Shown here: positions 38,625 to 50,211 of the stretch, one piece after another
Numbering within the stretch: position 1 is the stretch's first letter
How the letters are laid out: every line of letters begins with the position of its first letter
Source of the DNA: Oxytricha trifallax
Lineage: Eukaryota > Ciliophora > Spirotrichea > Sporadotrichida > Oxytrichidae
Length of the DNA: 64,000 nt
Reading direction: 5' to 3'
NCBI GenBank assembly: GCA_000711775.1
Contig: ARYC01000100.1
Location: 1 to 64,000, forward strand
Position numbers and translations under genes: made by a program
Notes under the pieces: generated by a model
The model's input: only the letters and a program-made list of their open reading frames with translations
What the model was told of the DNA's origin: nothing
Databases searched by the model: none

Positions 38625-38931
38625 AATCTTAAGTTTAAGACAAATGATTATAACTGTGGTTGATTAGATTGATTAATAGTTAAGTTAAATTTAAAAGTTA
38701 ATAGTAGTAATCAAGACTTAATCACAAACCACCTAAATGAACAATGGTGAAGGGTAGTTGTATACTCTGACTTTCATGTTCAGACTAGTCACGACTACTC
38801 TCAATCAACCTAGTCTTCGACTATAGTCTTTATTAATAGTCGCTTAGTCGCATTTTCGCATTAATAAACGTGTGTCAATTCACTATCAACTCATAGACTA
38901 AGCATGAATTGGGTTTTTGGGGTTTTGGGGT
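38625..38931 (-). repeat. Right terminal inverted repeat of the TBE-like element
   Basis: Inverted copy of 33704-34002, ending TTTTTGGGGTTTTGGGGT; the AAT target copy follows at 38932-38934. Confidence 0.9.
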
Positions 38932-39032
38932 AATGCTCCGTACTAAAAAATATAAGTTAAAGTTAATTTTAGTTGAATTTGATACTCCATACTTTGATTT
39001 CATAACCTCTCGACTCTCTAATTAAATTTTTT

Positions 39033-40580
39033 GCCCCCCCAAAAACACTCAAAAAATATTATCCGATAAATTTTTTTTCCATAATTACGTATTTATTTTT
39101 TACGTAATTTTAAAAATCTGAAAATACGTAAAAATGAATTTTTAAAATTTTTAATTCTAAAATTACATTATTAACAAGACTTTGCTTTTCTAAGTAATTA
39201 TTAAAAAATATTATGAATTTTATAATTTTCTTTATAAAAATTGTGAATTTAATTGATATTTACACTATATCACATTATAGTATATATCTATATAAGTAAT
39301 ATCTAAATCTTAAATCTTGAAAATAAACTATATTAATCACTTTAAAATACTATTGCTAAGTTTCATTTAAAATCGTATATTTAAATATTTTTGAATAATA
39401 AAAAAATAATAAAAATACCTTCGATTTGGATAAATGAATATGAAATAAAAATTGTTTAAATTATAAATTAGAGTGACATTAATTAACAATAAATAAATTT
39501 TTCGATATATCCGTAATTTTAACTCAATTTTACTAAAGGTAATATTCCTTAATCAATCAAGAAAGTTATTAATTTACCATAAATTATAACTGATTAATTT
39601 AAAGAAACAAATCGTCTATTTATTTAAATTAAAAAATTTCTAGAAACAATTTTAGTAAGATAACTCATGAATTACAAAAGTTAACCAATTTTTCCGTTGT
39701 AAAACAATATAATAATTAATTATTTTAAGATAAAGTTATATACTTCATAATTCTATTAATTTCTTTATAGATATTCAATATTAATATGTTTCCTTAATTA
39801 ATCAACATATTTTATACAATAATTAATTGGTTTTAATATACTCTAAATGTCTATTTAAGCTTTCTTTAGAAAATTAGTCAATTAAAATATTTAATTCTAA
39901 TGAATTTAAGTGTAAATATCTATTTAAATTTTATAAATAAGAAAATCTTGTAGAGCTATTGCACCAAGTTCTTGATTAAATTAATATAATCTTAAATCTG
40001 TTTGTAGTGAGTGTAAGATTCGTTTTATTATTTCCTTAATACTTTTAGGATGTTTATAGTGATAGTATTTTATTTTATTTATTCATCATCAAATCTTTTA
40101 TAACGAATTTGAAATAGAATAATAATATTAATTAGTCAAAGAAGATATTTTCTAATTATTACTAGTGATATTATTTTTTAAAAAAATAATTATTAATCCT
40201 TTTATATTTTTGTTACTAAAATGTTAAGCTCAATTCATTTATAAATCTTAAGAACATCAAGGAACATAATAAGTCTATAAAAAATTTGAATCATAATCAT
40301 TTTTAAATTAATAACTAAAATTAGTCTTGTAATCTTCATTGAAGTTTAAAGAATTAGTGAATTCCTTAAAATTTATTGAATTAAGTAAAAATATAAAATA
40401 AAATTTATATTCAATATATGATTATACATGGCAAAATATTTTAATAAAAATTGACTAAAAAAATTAATAAAATTCATTTTTACGTATTTTCAGATTTTTA
40501 AAATTACTTAAAAAAATAAATACGTAATTACGAAAAAAAAATAATCGGATAAAATTTTTTGCGTGTTTTTGGGGGGGGGC
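39033..40580. mobile_element. C7/G9-tipped element, 1.5 kb,non-coding
   Basis: Starts GCCCCCCCAAAAACAC and ends GTGTTTTTGGGGGGGGGC. About 110 bp at each end are inverted repeats, with landmarks ATCCGAT/ATCGGAT, TACGTATTTATTTT and TGAAAATACGTAAAAATGAA with their inverses. AAATTTTT is found on both sides, consistent with a target duplication of about 8 bp. The interior is AT-rich without frames. It sits only 100 bp from the end of the TBE-like element. Confidence 0.75.
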
Positions 40581-43500
40581 AAATTTTTGGTTGGTGCGGT
40601 ACTCTTGAATAATATCTCTTTATTTATCTCATTAATATCTACAGAGCTTGTGATTCATATTATCACTATGAGGGATAGAAAAAGTCAGGCTAGTTGGTGA
40701 TATTAAATTTATATTAAAAGAGAACTAAATAATCTTGCATATATAATTATGTTTAAAGGTTCAAACTTACCTATATCACATTACTTATTAAGATAACTCA
40801 ATTTTCAAATTTAAATGTATTGTATTAATATTTTGTTAATATATTTATATATTAAAAATAAACGAATTAAATTAATTGATTTAAAATTAAGGGCAAATAA
40901 ATTATTATCAATTCAATTTAATGATTATTTCTCCTTTAATCAATAAATTTATTTGATTGAATGTTATGCGGTCTATTTATATTGTATAATAATTAAATTT
41001 AAAGAAATTTAAAATAATGAAGAATATATTATGCCGATTCCCTTAAATGAACAAATAAATTACAAAATTGAGGATTTAATTAAAATAAGCTATTTGTGTT
41101 AATTTTGTTTACTTTATACACTCTTATAATGTAAATTTTAAGATATATATATATATATATTGATTCAGTATTTTAAATAAAGTTAATTTCAAAATTTAAG
41201 TCATAAATAAAAGATTTTAATGATATTTATATAGATGAGGTTATCATTGTATGTAAAAAATTTTAAATCTTAATATTTTAGGATATAAATTCTTTAAATA
41301 AATAAAATATCAAGCTATATTATTATGTCTTAAAAAGTAAATTGATTTATTTCTTCATTTTTGTAAAAAAAAAATTCTCATTAATATTTTTTTCATATAT
41401 TTTTCCTCAAGGTTTATGGCGAAACAAATGTTAAATAGATCCCCTAACTTATAAGATTTATTCTGTATATTTTAAAACACTTAATTCATGTTTTCCTTAC
41501 CCTAAATGATCTTGAAGAATGTTTTAAATCATAAGTTAATTACAAAAAATATCATTTTTTTAAGATATTTAATATTGTTTTCAGATACCCCAAATAATTT
41601 AAAATGAATAATTCATTAAATTTATTTAATTATTTTTACTGTAAACATCTACAAAAACAGTATAATTATTTTTAGGGAAAGCATTTGTGTATAACGGAGT
41701 TGTCGCATTACTTATTATCAATTCTAGTGATTAAAATGTCAAAAAATTTTTCATAAATAAATATGAAAATTAGGCTATAAATGCATATTTTTGTGCATTT
41801 ATGCATATATAATTAAATATATGTTCCGTAAGTAACATAGCAGTTGACTTTGTATTAAAAGATTTTAAAAATAAAATTAATCATATAATTATAATAAGAT
41901 CATGACCATATCTTGATAGCATTCTGATTAAAAATTACTTGTAGTTCTTATTAAAAATTTAGACGAGCTTTGCAATGTTCCAACATTTGATAAAGCAGTC
42001 AAATCAAGAATTAGATGAGCAAGTTGGCTATATTCTTTATCCAATGTGAAATTAATATAAACCATTAAACTTTTTTTTTTAATTGAAAATCACTAAAATA
42101 AGTATTTTTCATAACATTAAATAACTGTTTTATACTATCAATGTTTTATCATTAATTAAAGTAAAAATTAGAGCAGATAAATTTTTTGGAATATTATATC
42201 TAAGTATTAAGATAATTTAATAATGAAATTAATTTACTAAAAACATTATATTGATAGAGGAAAGATTTTGTTTATTCAAGCAGTTGAAAAATAATTAAAA
42301 TAGTATATAAAAATTGTATATTTTTTCCTCAATTACTGTTTATATTGATTTAATGAAAATTATTTCAAATATATAAAATGATTAGAAGTAAAATTAAATT
42401 AAAACTGAAAGATTTGTGGGTTTAAATACTCACAGAGTTTTAAAAATACTTATAATAAGTTAAATTAGTTGTTTGGTTAACCTAGAGTTTAACTTGAAAA
42501 ATATATAATAAATTATCAAATGATAAATAAATACAATTAATATTGTAAAATCAGCACATTTTATTTCAAAAGAATATGTTAAATATACTAAAAATTTGTA
42601 TATTTTTGTTGATTTAGAAAAATTTATTGCAATACTTATTGGCTTTTTTATCTATTTCTATCTGAAATAGATAACAATTATGTAAATATTTAAATTTCAA
42701 ATTGAATTAAATTCATAAAATCTCAATCAATTTATCTCATTTTATCTTATAGAATTTTATCCTCAAAAGAAAAAACAAATTAATTGATTTTATGTGAAAA
42801 ATAATATCGTGAAGTATTATCACTAGCTTCACCCCAAATTATTTTTTATTTACTATTTCGAATAAATTTCGATAATCAATTATTTTTTGGAAATTCTGAA
42901 AATATTTATTATCATTTTAGTTTGATTAAAAATTATAAATAAAAATTAAATTAAATTAAAATAACTACTAAACCTTATATAGTCGCATCTGTACAATTTT
43001 GAGGCAAAGATTATGATTGTAAAGAGCATAATTATCATGTTGGTGCTTCTTTTCTATATCATTATAAAATTAATATATTCAAATAGGACGATATTTATAA
43101 TTTTTTTTATCAAATTAAATAAAAATAATTATTTTAAAAAACAAATTTAATTATTTATCAAATTTTTGAACATATTTTATTTGAAATATTACAATTTATA
43201 TCATTTTTACTGGATTAAAATTAATCATGATTAATATATTAAAATATTTAGCAATTTTAAAATAAAAAACATACATTTATTTAATATTGATTTAAAATCT
43301 ATAAATTTATATAGTAATAAATCATATTTGAATTCTAAAATTACTAAATTTTAGAAATTATAATTAAATATGAAAATTTTATTTCAACGAGTATTTTTAC
43401 TATTATTGGACTTAAATTAAAAAATGTTTTGTTTATATAAATAATTTATTTTGAGTATTAAATATGAATTTTTAACTTGATTTTGGAAAGAGTAATCAAA

Positions 43501-44454
43501 TAAATACATGAAAAGGAAATAATTTAAAAATAAAATATTTAAAAACTTAATGTTTTCATGAATTTTGCTAAGTAAAATAAATTAAAATCAAACATGAAAA
43601 TTATGAACTATTAAAAAATTTAATATTAACATAAAATTAAACCTTAATTAATTTCATAAAACTTAACCTAATAATTATTTAATGAATTTATAAATCATCG
43701 TTGTTTGTTTTTGATTAAAGATATATTTATTATAATTAAATGACTTAATTTATTATTTATATTAATATAATGCAAAGCCATATTGCAAAATCACTATATT
43801 ATTTTAATTTATTAGTCTAACCATTAAATTTAATTATATAATAATCTTGGAAAGATACAAATCGATTAATATATCATACTAAATCATGATTTTATTATAA
43901 TTTCTAATTCATGATATAAACTATTCTTAATTTTTATAGATTCTATTTTCTCAATATTTTTTCCAGTTAAATATAGTAAATTCTTAATTTACATTTAAGA
44001 TTTGTAAATTGAGAAATTTCTTGTAATACTAATTAAAATAAATATTATTATAAGTTTTAAACCCTCAAAATCTAAATATAAAAACAAACATTATTTCTAC
44101 TCAATAAATTAACTTTTTAATAATAATAATCTCAAATATGAAGGATCAATTTTAAGAATTATTGATAAATTGGAATAAAACTTAGATTGTTTGCACATTA
44201 AAATTTATCAGAATAGTTTTATTCGGCTTTTTGACTATTTCTTATACTTGATTAAGCAATAATTGGACAAAAAGAATTTATTAAAAAAATCTAGAATCTG
44301 AATAATCAATTTTATAAAAATGAAAACTCTAATTTATTAAAATCATTTTGCAATTATATAAATATTTGTAAATATTATTAAATCTTATTATTTATAAGTG
44401 TGGCATTAAATTAAGAATTTATCACCTATAAATATTATGATATATTCATTGTTT
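40581..44454. other. AT-rich spacer with one dispersed repeat
   Basis: No gene seen. Contains repeat family C copy 2 (42400-43960). Confidence 0.45.
42400..43960 (+). repeat. Dispersed repeat family C, copy 2 (tentative extent)
   Basis: Blocks GAAAGATTTG...AAATACTCA at about 42408 and ATTTATAAATCATCG at 43686 (then about 180 bp similar to 20611 onward, ending ATAATCTTGGAAAGATAC) match copy 1 in order and spacing. Confidence 0.4.
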
Positions 44455-45075
44455 TTAATTACAAATGAATTTTACAGTATTTGCAGTTTTAGTTTTATAG
44501 AATTTTATATATAAAAAACCCTCATAGATGAGATAAATGAAAATTCTCTGTGTTATGAAACTGAACTTAGCTAGTGACCTCAAATATACCATTTCATTCT
44601 CTTTGATGAATTCGATCACTCCCATTACTTTACTTAGTAATTGAGCTGCTAGTTGCAAGTCTTGTTATATTTTAATATCCTCCAAATTATATTTAAATAT
44701 GATGTTTATATGGTTATATAGAATATGCTGACATTTAAATATATTTAAAGTTATTTCTATTTAAAAAAAATATATAAAATTGATTGAGGGCTCAGAGATT
44801 CCCTTGAAAGTGAATAATTTCTGTGAAGTTTCAGTGATTAGTGGAATGTGAGTCATGAGTAAAGATTCAATTTTATCCACAAATTCTTGTCTTTCCTTGA
44901 TGGTTAGATCGATACGATCGTCCATATTAAATTTATAAAAATCTTAAATAAATTAAATAATGTTATGTAATATTGTCATTCTTGTTATCAACAGCTGATT
45001 AGGTATGTTAATCTTCATTTGACATTGTTGTGTCAGTGACTATACTATCCTTTCTCTAGCTATCATTAATTTAAA
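44455..45075 (-). CDS. MDN1: Midasin linker, last segments in this block
   Basis: Three pieces on the minus strand. From 45072: ARERIVQSLTQQCQMKINIP. From 44924: MDDRIDLTIKERQEFVDKI running to SQKLFTFKGISEP (about 44790). From 44665: LAAQLLSKVMGVIEF, then MVYLRSLAKFSFITQRIFIY and LIYEGF at about 44522. This matches the very end of the midasin linker, just before the acidic region. Beyond LIYEGF the frame runs on into AT-rich sequence to a stop at 44455, so the germline coding segment probably ends near 44520. The acidic region and MIDAS domain are not in the window. Confidence 0.75.
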
Positions 45076-45140
45076 ATAATTTCTTTTTTTTATTTATAAA
45101 TTTAATTGGTGTGAATATTAACTATAAACCACAAAATAAA

Positions 45141-45912
45141 CAAATTTATGTATCATTTTGTAGTGCCTACATAGCATGCATCTCTTCAATAAGTTTAATA
45201 GAGTCCTAGAAGAACAACTGCACATATTTCTACAATAACTTAGTTTTCTTGCTAATCACATCCTATACACTTGATGAAGTAGTTTGTACTACCATACTAT
45301 CATTATCTTCCATCTTTTCATTACCATTTATTAGCACAAATAGTTAAGAATTCAATGAGGTGAAGATATCTAATTGTTCTTAGAGAACCATTCTCATTCT
45401 ATGGATAGTTGTCTGATTATATTTCAAAGTTAGGTCTGATAGTAAACTATTCATAATGTTTAAGAGGTGATTCAGGGATCTAGTGGTTAGTAGAGACTTG
45501 TTAATGAGCGAGAAATCTACTCTTTAGATGTCAGTAGTCTTGCCTTTGGTATCGAGAATATAAATAATAATTAAAGTTTAGAAATTTTAACATCGCTTAT
45601 TAAATATGATGTTATTTAATATATCAAAGATATATTTTTGAAAATATCAACCATCTTAACTTTGTCAACTAGATTAACATAAGCGACTTTGAATCTCTTT
45701 AAAAAAAAACATAATTATATTAAATATTTTCAAAAAATTATTTATTCCAGCTCTTAACTAATTTCACATATTCGTTATTGGCTTTGGCATTAACATAAAC
45801 AGGTGATGATTACACATTATCCTCTTCTAAATTTACCTCTTTAAGTAAATAATCTTTGCTTTCTTTGTGAATCTTGTCTAATGCTCTGACTTTGTTATTC
45901 ACTTTGCTCATA
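45141..45912 (-). CDS. MDN1: Midasin linker segment
   Basis: Minus-strand pieces: MSKVNNKVRALDKIHKESKD to EYVKLVKSWNK (45912-45740); RFKVAYVNLVDKVKMVDIF (about 45695-45637) after an AT-rich gap of about 50 bp; then ILDTKGKTTDIQRVDFSLIN to DSIKLIEEMHAMQAL (45565-45160), with eight or more TAA/TAG read as Gln. Helical, charged sequence as expected for the linker stem. Gaps between the pieces are introns or IESs whose exact edges I could not settle. Confidence 0.7.
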
Positions 45913-46004
45913 CTTTGTTATATATTTAATAATTTAATTATAAATTGTATAGAAATTATAATTATTCTACATAAAAATTGTATTATACAAAATATACTTT
46001 AGTT

Positions 46005-46541
46005 GATTTGAAGCATCTTTAAGAGCAAACTCTGTGAGAAACCTCTAATCCTGATGATATCAACGTTTCTCAAGTCACTGTGCTCATCCACTTATGAAGA
46101 ACTGTCTAGTAGCATCATTAATTCATGTGCTTTGTAGTAATATCTTTCATACTCATTTGATGTTCCATCATATTTAAATTAATGTAACTTCTCAACGAAG
46201 AATCATAATTGATAAGATATCTAAATATATGAAATATGAAACTTAGAATTATATAGTAAATAGAGTATATCCATCATTATTCTTGGAGTGCATAATCTAA
46301 GTGTCAATAAGCATGTGTGACATCTGCTTAGATTGGAAATTTTACTAGAGTCCTTAATCCTTCAAATATTTCAACAAATCAATGAAGGCTCTTCTCTGTA
46401 TGTGTTTCTTATTCAAGTCTCTGACAGTTTTCAATCTTTCAAATATATCCAGCATGGTGAACTCAATTGAGTGGGAATCTGGATATTTTTGTTCTAGATA
46501 TTTCTTCTCTATGAATTGCAGTTGCTTTATGATTTGTAAAT
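46005..46541 (-). CDS. MDN1: Midasin linker segment
   Basis: Follows the intron at 46542-46590. Reads DLQIIKQLQFIEKKYLEQ, MLDIFERLKTVRDLNKKHI, then the conserved midasin stretch QRRAFIDLLKYLKDQGL (about 46405-46355). Near 46220 the frame changes and continues FFVEKLHQFKYDG, YYYKAHELMMLLDSSS and the conserved RIRGFSQSLLLKMLQIN (about 46060-46010). The change of frame near 46220 implies a further IES or intron there. Confidence 0.78.
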
Positions 46542-46590
46542 CTGTGGTGAAAATGTATTGCCATAATCAATATATTCAGTAAATTTCTAC
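46542..46590 (-). other. Spliceosomal intron in midasin, 49 nt
   Basis: On the minus strand it begins GTAGAAATTTAC and ends TTTTCACCACAG. Removing it joins GGQNE to DLQIIKQ in frame (GAA G|AT), whereas read-through shifts out of frame. Length matches the other small introns of this gene. Confidence 0.75.
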
Positions 46591-47085
46591 CTTCATTTTA
46601 CCCCGAAACTTCTATTAACTCGTGATCAATAAAATACAAACAATAGTTCCTGTTAATCTTGACAACTTATTTCAAAAGTTAGTCCTCAGATAAACCACTC
46701 TTCTCACTGCTCAGTCCTTCGAGCTTTGAATCATCATTGATGTATTTCTTGCGTGAAGAAGTCAAAATAAGAGAAGCAATATTTTACATTAAAATCTCTT
46801 CCTCTTGCTTCACTGCCTTATTTAGCTGTCTGTGAGTTTTATCTATGTTGTTTTTCACCTAAGTGAATAAATTAATTCAATGTGAAGTATATATAAATTG
46901 AAATATTTTCTAAAGTAAATTAAATTAAAAATTATATATGGAATTTCTAGACAGTCCACTTGCTGACATCAACCAGAGTTTTAACTTTATCTCTAGCTTC
47001 AGCATCTAATCTCTGAATGGTACTTTGAAGTTTGGCTTAGAACTGAGAGTAGTAAATATGCACGAAGTGCAAGATATTTATCATG
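46591..47085 (-). CDS. MDN1: Midasin linker segment
   Basis: Upstream piece: HMINILHFVHIYYSQFQAKL to ARDKVKTLVDVSKWTVQKF (about 47080-46945), matching the midasin stretch before its conserved K-I/S-K-W motif. An AT-rich gap of about 85 bp follows. Downstream piece: VKNNIDKTHRQLNKAVKQEE to VKINRNYCLYFIDHELIEV and SGQNE (46859-46591). The gap ends ..CTTAG before GTGAAAAAC, so it may be an intron, but its 5' edge is unclear. Confidence 0.8.
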
Positions 47086-47205
47086 TGATTAAGACGCACT
47101 TGCATTTATTAGCTTAAGTTCTTGTATTAAGCTTTCAATAGTGGGTATTTGTGGGCTTATTATATAAAAAAATATCAGTATAGATCCATAAATTTTTATA
47201 GTTAA
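47086..47205. other. AT-rich gap inside the midasin linker block
   Basis: Interrupts the linker between KAKQQVLK and HMINILHF. No splice sites or pointer pair could be fixed; intron or IES. Confidence 0.4.
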
Positions 47206-47489
47206 AATTACAAAATATCTTTAAAACTTGTTGCTTAGCCTTGAAATGATCAAGTAAAATACTCAAGAACTTCATTCTAGATTGGAACTATCCTAAACTA
47301 CTTTCTCTAATGAATAAATCCAATAACTCAAATATCTTGAATTCAATCTCATACTTGGCTTCAATCTCAGTCAGTCTTTTGTTTACAGTCTTTTTGTAAA
47401 GCATTTTATCGAAAACTTGTCTTTCGAGGGTGTGAGCGAGTCTTATGAAATTCTCGAAATCTTCCTTTATCATTTTGTTCTTTTTCCAG
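47206..47489 (-). CDS. MDN1: Midasin linker segment
   Basis: Minus-strand SWKKNKMIKEDFENFIRLAH, RQVFDKMLYKKTVNKRL, then the conserved IFELLDLFIRESSLGQFQSR (about 47340-47275) and LSILLDHFKAKQQVLK. TAG at about 47291 is read as Gln inside SSLGQF, a position conserved in midasins, which independently supports the altered code. Upstream it is joined to the previous segment across the 117-bp IES. Confidence 0.85.
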
Positions 47490-47606
47490 GATAACAGGTT
47501 TCTCCATGATATTAAAAAAAATCTTTGGATAAAAGACGAATATTTATGCTATCAATATACCTTGAAGCTTTCTTAAACTATAATGGTTAGTGTATATAAT
47601 TTTAAT
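47490..47606 (-). other. IES in midasin, 117 bp, pointer TTATC
   Basis: TTATC (minus strand) occurs at both edges, GATAA at 47490-47494 and 47607-47611 on the plus strand, in the same codon phase. Removing one copy plus the insert joins RKVQIL to SWKK in frame, as in midasins, which have Trp here. The insert is AT-rich with stops and no GT-AG borders that keep the frame. Confidence 0.75.
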
Positions 47607-47986
47607 GATAAAATCTGTACTTTTCTATATCTGATAATCAACTGCTTAAACAAAGTCATCTCATTAGTAGTGCTATTATGACTCTTACTAGCATATATCT
47701 CCCACTCTTCCAGCTTATTCAAGATCATCTCCAGTCCAGTGAGTATCTTCATGACTGGCGTGTATTTTGGCCTGCACTCAGTGATGATTAAGTTGCAGAT
47801 AAAGAGGGCGTCGTTTAGGATTGGAGACTCGTACTCTTTGAGGATTGCTCTTATTCTGAGCATGAGTTTCATTAAGGGATCATAGACTAGTCTTACCTCT
47901 TGGGGTAGGGGGTCGTGATAGAAGTTGTATGAGTCGCTTAGTTTAATAATATTAAGATATATTGAAAAGATAAATGTTAAATTCAT
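47607..47986 (-). CDS. MDN1: Midasin linker segment
   Basis: The clearest linker piece: SDSYNFYHDPLPQEVRLVYD, LMKLMLRIRAILKEYESP, VMKILTGLEMILNKLEEWE, then LFKQLIIRYRKVQIL. These match the midasin stretch YDFYxHPxPxE ... LTGLELLLxKAxxWE ... LIIRWRKLEL. The ATG at 47986 lies in frame but is probably internal, since coding pieces occur upstream on the same strand. Confidence 0.88.
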
Positions 47987-47989
47987 TTT

Positions 47990-48757
47990 ATTTTATTTTT
48001 TGCTTATGAATTTCAATAAATATAAAAAGGTTTCACATCTGATACATTCATAACTGATGGTGAGTTATGAGTGGAAAGATCTTCACGTAGGTAGTTTAAT
48101 TTGAATTTGTATAAGCGAGAATTTTATTTTTAATTTTTTCATATTTATTAAACAAATTGAGAATAAATAATAAGTTTTGTGCATCAATAAGATAATCCAT
48201 ATCTTACTAAGATAGAATCATACAATCTTGAGAGATTTGAGCATTTTAATAGTAGCTCATGAGCATTTTCACTCTCAATTTGATGTAACTCTTTCTGTAA
48301 GCCTCTGTTTTGGCATCGTCTAAGCTTAGCATCTCATTCAATATTGATTAAACTTTAACTTCCTGCTTTTAGCGTTTTTTTATTAATAAATAAAGGACAG
48401 TTATCATGATAACATTGACTTGATTTAATTAAATTTAACCTTTATATTTTATTTTAATTTAATTAATAATTTAGCGTTTATTAGAGGATGGATCGATATA
48501 TTAATTTTCTTTCTCAAACTGACCCAGGAAAAGGGATTTTTGGAATTCATCGAAGTAAGAGGGGAAGTTAGTTTCAATTTCTTTCAGTGCTTCCTTTTAA
48601 TTTGTAATTCATGAAGAAAATAAGTAAAATTAATAGATGTTATTTATTATGATTTACGATCCTTTTCCATTTTCTCTTTATCTTCCTTAGTTCTCTCATC
48701 AATTGGCTTGTTATTGTCCATGATATTCTGTACTTTCATCTTAAATGGCAACTAAAA
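47990..48757 (-). CDS. MDN1: Midasin linker segments, interrupted
   Basis: Minus-strand pieces in order: LPFKMKVQNIMDNNKPIDE to KEDKEKMEKDRK (48757-48655); EALKEIETNFPSYFDEFQKS then LFLGQFEKEN (48600-48510), fitting the acidic REFRKQFPLH-like stretch of midasin; KQEVKVQSILNEMLSLDDA, RKSYIKLRVKMLMSYYQNAQ (48370-48230). AT-rich gaps of 50-130 bp separate them. Edges are approximate; 47990-48180 is mostly non-coding. Confidence 0.65.
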
Positions 48758-48877
48758 CTATTTGAATAAAATCTATTTCTAAATAATTAAATAAATGATC
48801 ATTAAATTGAGATAATTTATTCAATAGAACTATATATGATATTAATCATAAAAATCTAAGTATAATAGATAAGTGCC

Positions 48878-50180
48878 TCTGCATCATCCATGGCTTATTC
48901 CTCCTTGAGTTTCTTGCCAATTTCTCTCCTGACGAAGTGTTCCAATATAAACGTGCTCAATTCCTTCTCAACCGCATTAGTGTTACCAATCGAAGCACTA
49001 TTGCTGCTACTATGGCTTATTCTCTTGAATTTAATCAAACTTTTTAGTGCTTGCTCGTAGAACAACTGGCCAGCAGAGTTTTAAGTTTGTTTGGTGAATT
49101 GCCTCATTTGGAAGATCTGGAGGTTGTAGAATAACTCGAAGGTTTTGTGGGAGGGTTGAGTGAACTTAGTGAGGGTTTGCTGTAAAACCAGGTTTTATTG
49201 GTTGATACTAATCAAATAAATATACATACAATATTATTGTAGTTAATTAAAATAAATACACGATATTGCAAATATAGAGGTGAGAAGTTGGGATGAAATT
49301 ATGGGATTTGAGTTAATTAAAATTTGATACTTCTCTGGGAAATGTAAACTTAGACACCCTCAACAAAAGTCAAGATAGTCAGCATAAGGAGAGATATTAA
49401 GTGATTGAAGTGCAGGAAGTATGTTTCATAACCACCCTTATAGATCATGTTTTATATCACATACACTTTATTCATTACTATTTGATAGTTTTCTGGGTTA
49501 TGTAGTAGTTCAAATATTAAATTTAATAACTAAAATATACACTTTGATAATAAGACAAGTAATTTAATTATATAATATAAATTTAATATGTTTTAGATTT
49601 CTGATAGCTATGTCAACAAGTCTTTGTTGAAATAAAGCAAATTTTTCAAGAGTTAACTATTATTTATTGTTTTAAGAATAAATGATTTTATATTTTGAGG
49701 TATTTTATAATTAATTTATGAATAAGAAGTATAAAATTATATAGCTGAATTCAATTACTATAAAAATATTTAAATATATTTTTTTTATATAATAATATTT
49801 TCAAGAGTTATGAAGCTTCATGATCTGGCTTGACTGATATTAACTTTTGAATAGTCTATTCATACTAAGACGCTTGATCTAAATTAAATTTATTCTTATA
49901 TATTTTCAGAATATTTAACTTATTGAAATAAAGGGAAATTATTCATTTATTATTATTGTATAATCTAAAATATGGGATGTTTAGCGGTTTGCTTCAATTT
50001 GACACTTCAAATGATAAAGTAAGAAGTTGAAGTGCGAGTAGTGATTTTACTCAGTTAGTGTTTTAAGTTTCTCTAATCTGAATAACTCTAGTGGAATAAT
50101 GAACAAAGTTTCCAAAAGATCGTTCACATTTAAGTTTTCGAGTACGATTAAGGAGTCCAAAATATCGTCAAGAGCTTAAT
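48878..50180 (-). CDS. MDN1: Midasin linker segments, interrupted
   Basis: Minus-strand pieces in order: INQALDDILDSLIVLENLN, LEKLKTLTEQNHYSHFNFLL (50180-49990); DQASQYEQTIQKLISVKPDH (about 49880-49805); MIYKGGYETYFLHFNHLISL (about 49455-49365); QQTLTKFTQPSHKTFELFY to EQALKSLIKFKRISHSS, AVEKELSTFILEHFVRREIG, KKLKEEQAMDDAEALI (49183-48878). The last piece aligns with the midasin region leading to its EQERxAQEKAEQE stretch. The first three are assigned by order and helical character; AT-rich gaps between are introns or IESs. Confidence 0.6.
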
Positions 50181-50211
50181 TAATTTTCATTTCATCATTT
50201 AAAAGAATTAA

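Larger units (their letters stand above)
33704..38931. mobile_element. Telomere-bearing element (TBE-like) transposon, 5.2 kb, complete but decayed
   Basis: Both tips carry the telomere-like repeat: ACCCCAAAACCCCAA on the left and, inverted, GGGTTTTTGGGGTTTTGGGGT on the right. A 3-bp AAT flanks both sides (33701-33703, 38932-38934), matching the ANT target reported for TBEs. Inside are the three genes known from TBE elements: a zinc-finger/kinase protein and a second small protein on the plus strand, and a Tc1/IS630-type transposase on the minus strand. Each has at least one frameshift or TGA, so the copy is dead. It is longer than the roughly 4-kb TBE1 and its terminal repeats are about 300 bp. 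The whole element is saturated with CGACTA/TAGTCG words that are scarce outside it. Confidence 0.9.

Noticed and set aside
33704..38931. Chromosome end or added telomere because of C4A4 and G4T4 runs
   Set aside because: The runs are only a few repeats long, form inverted ends of one element and are followed by ordinary sequence and target copies.
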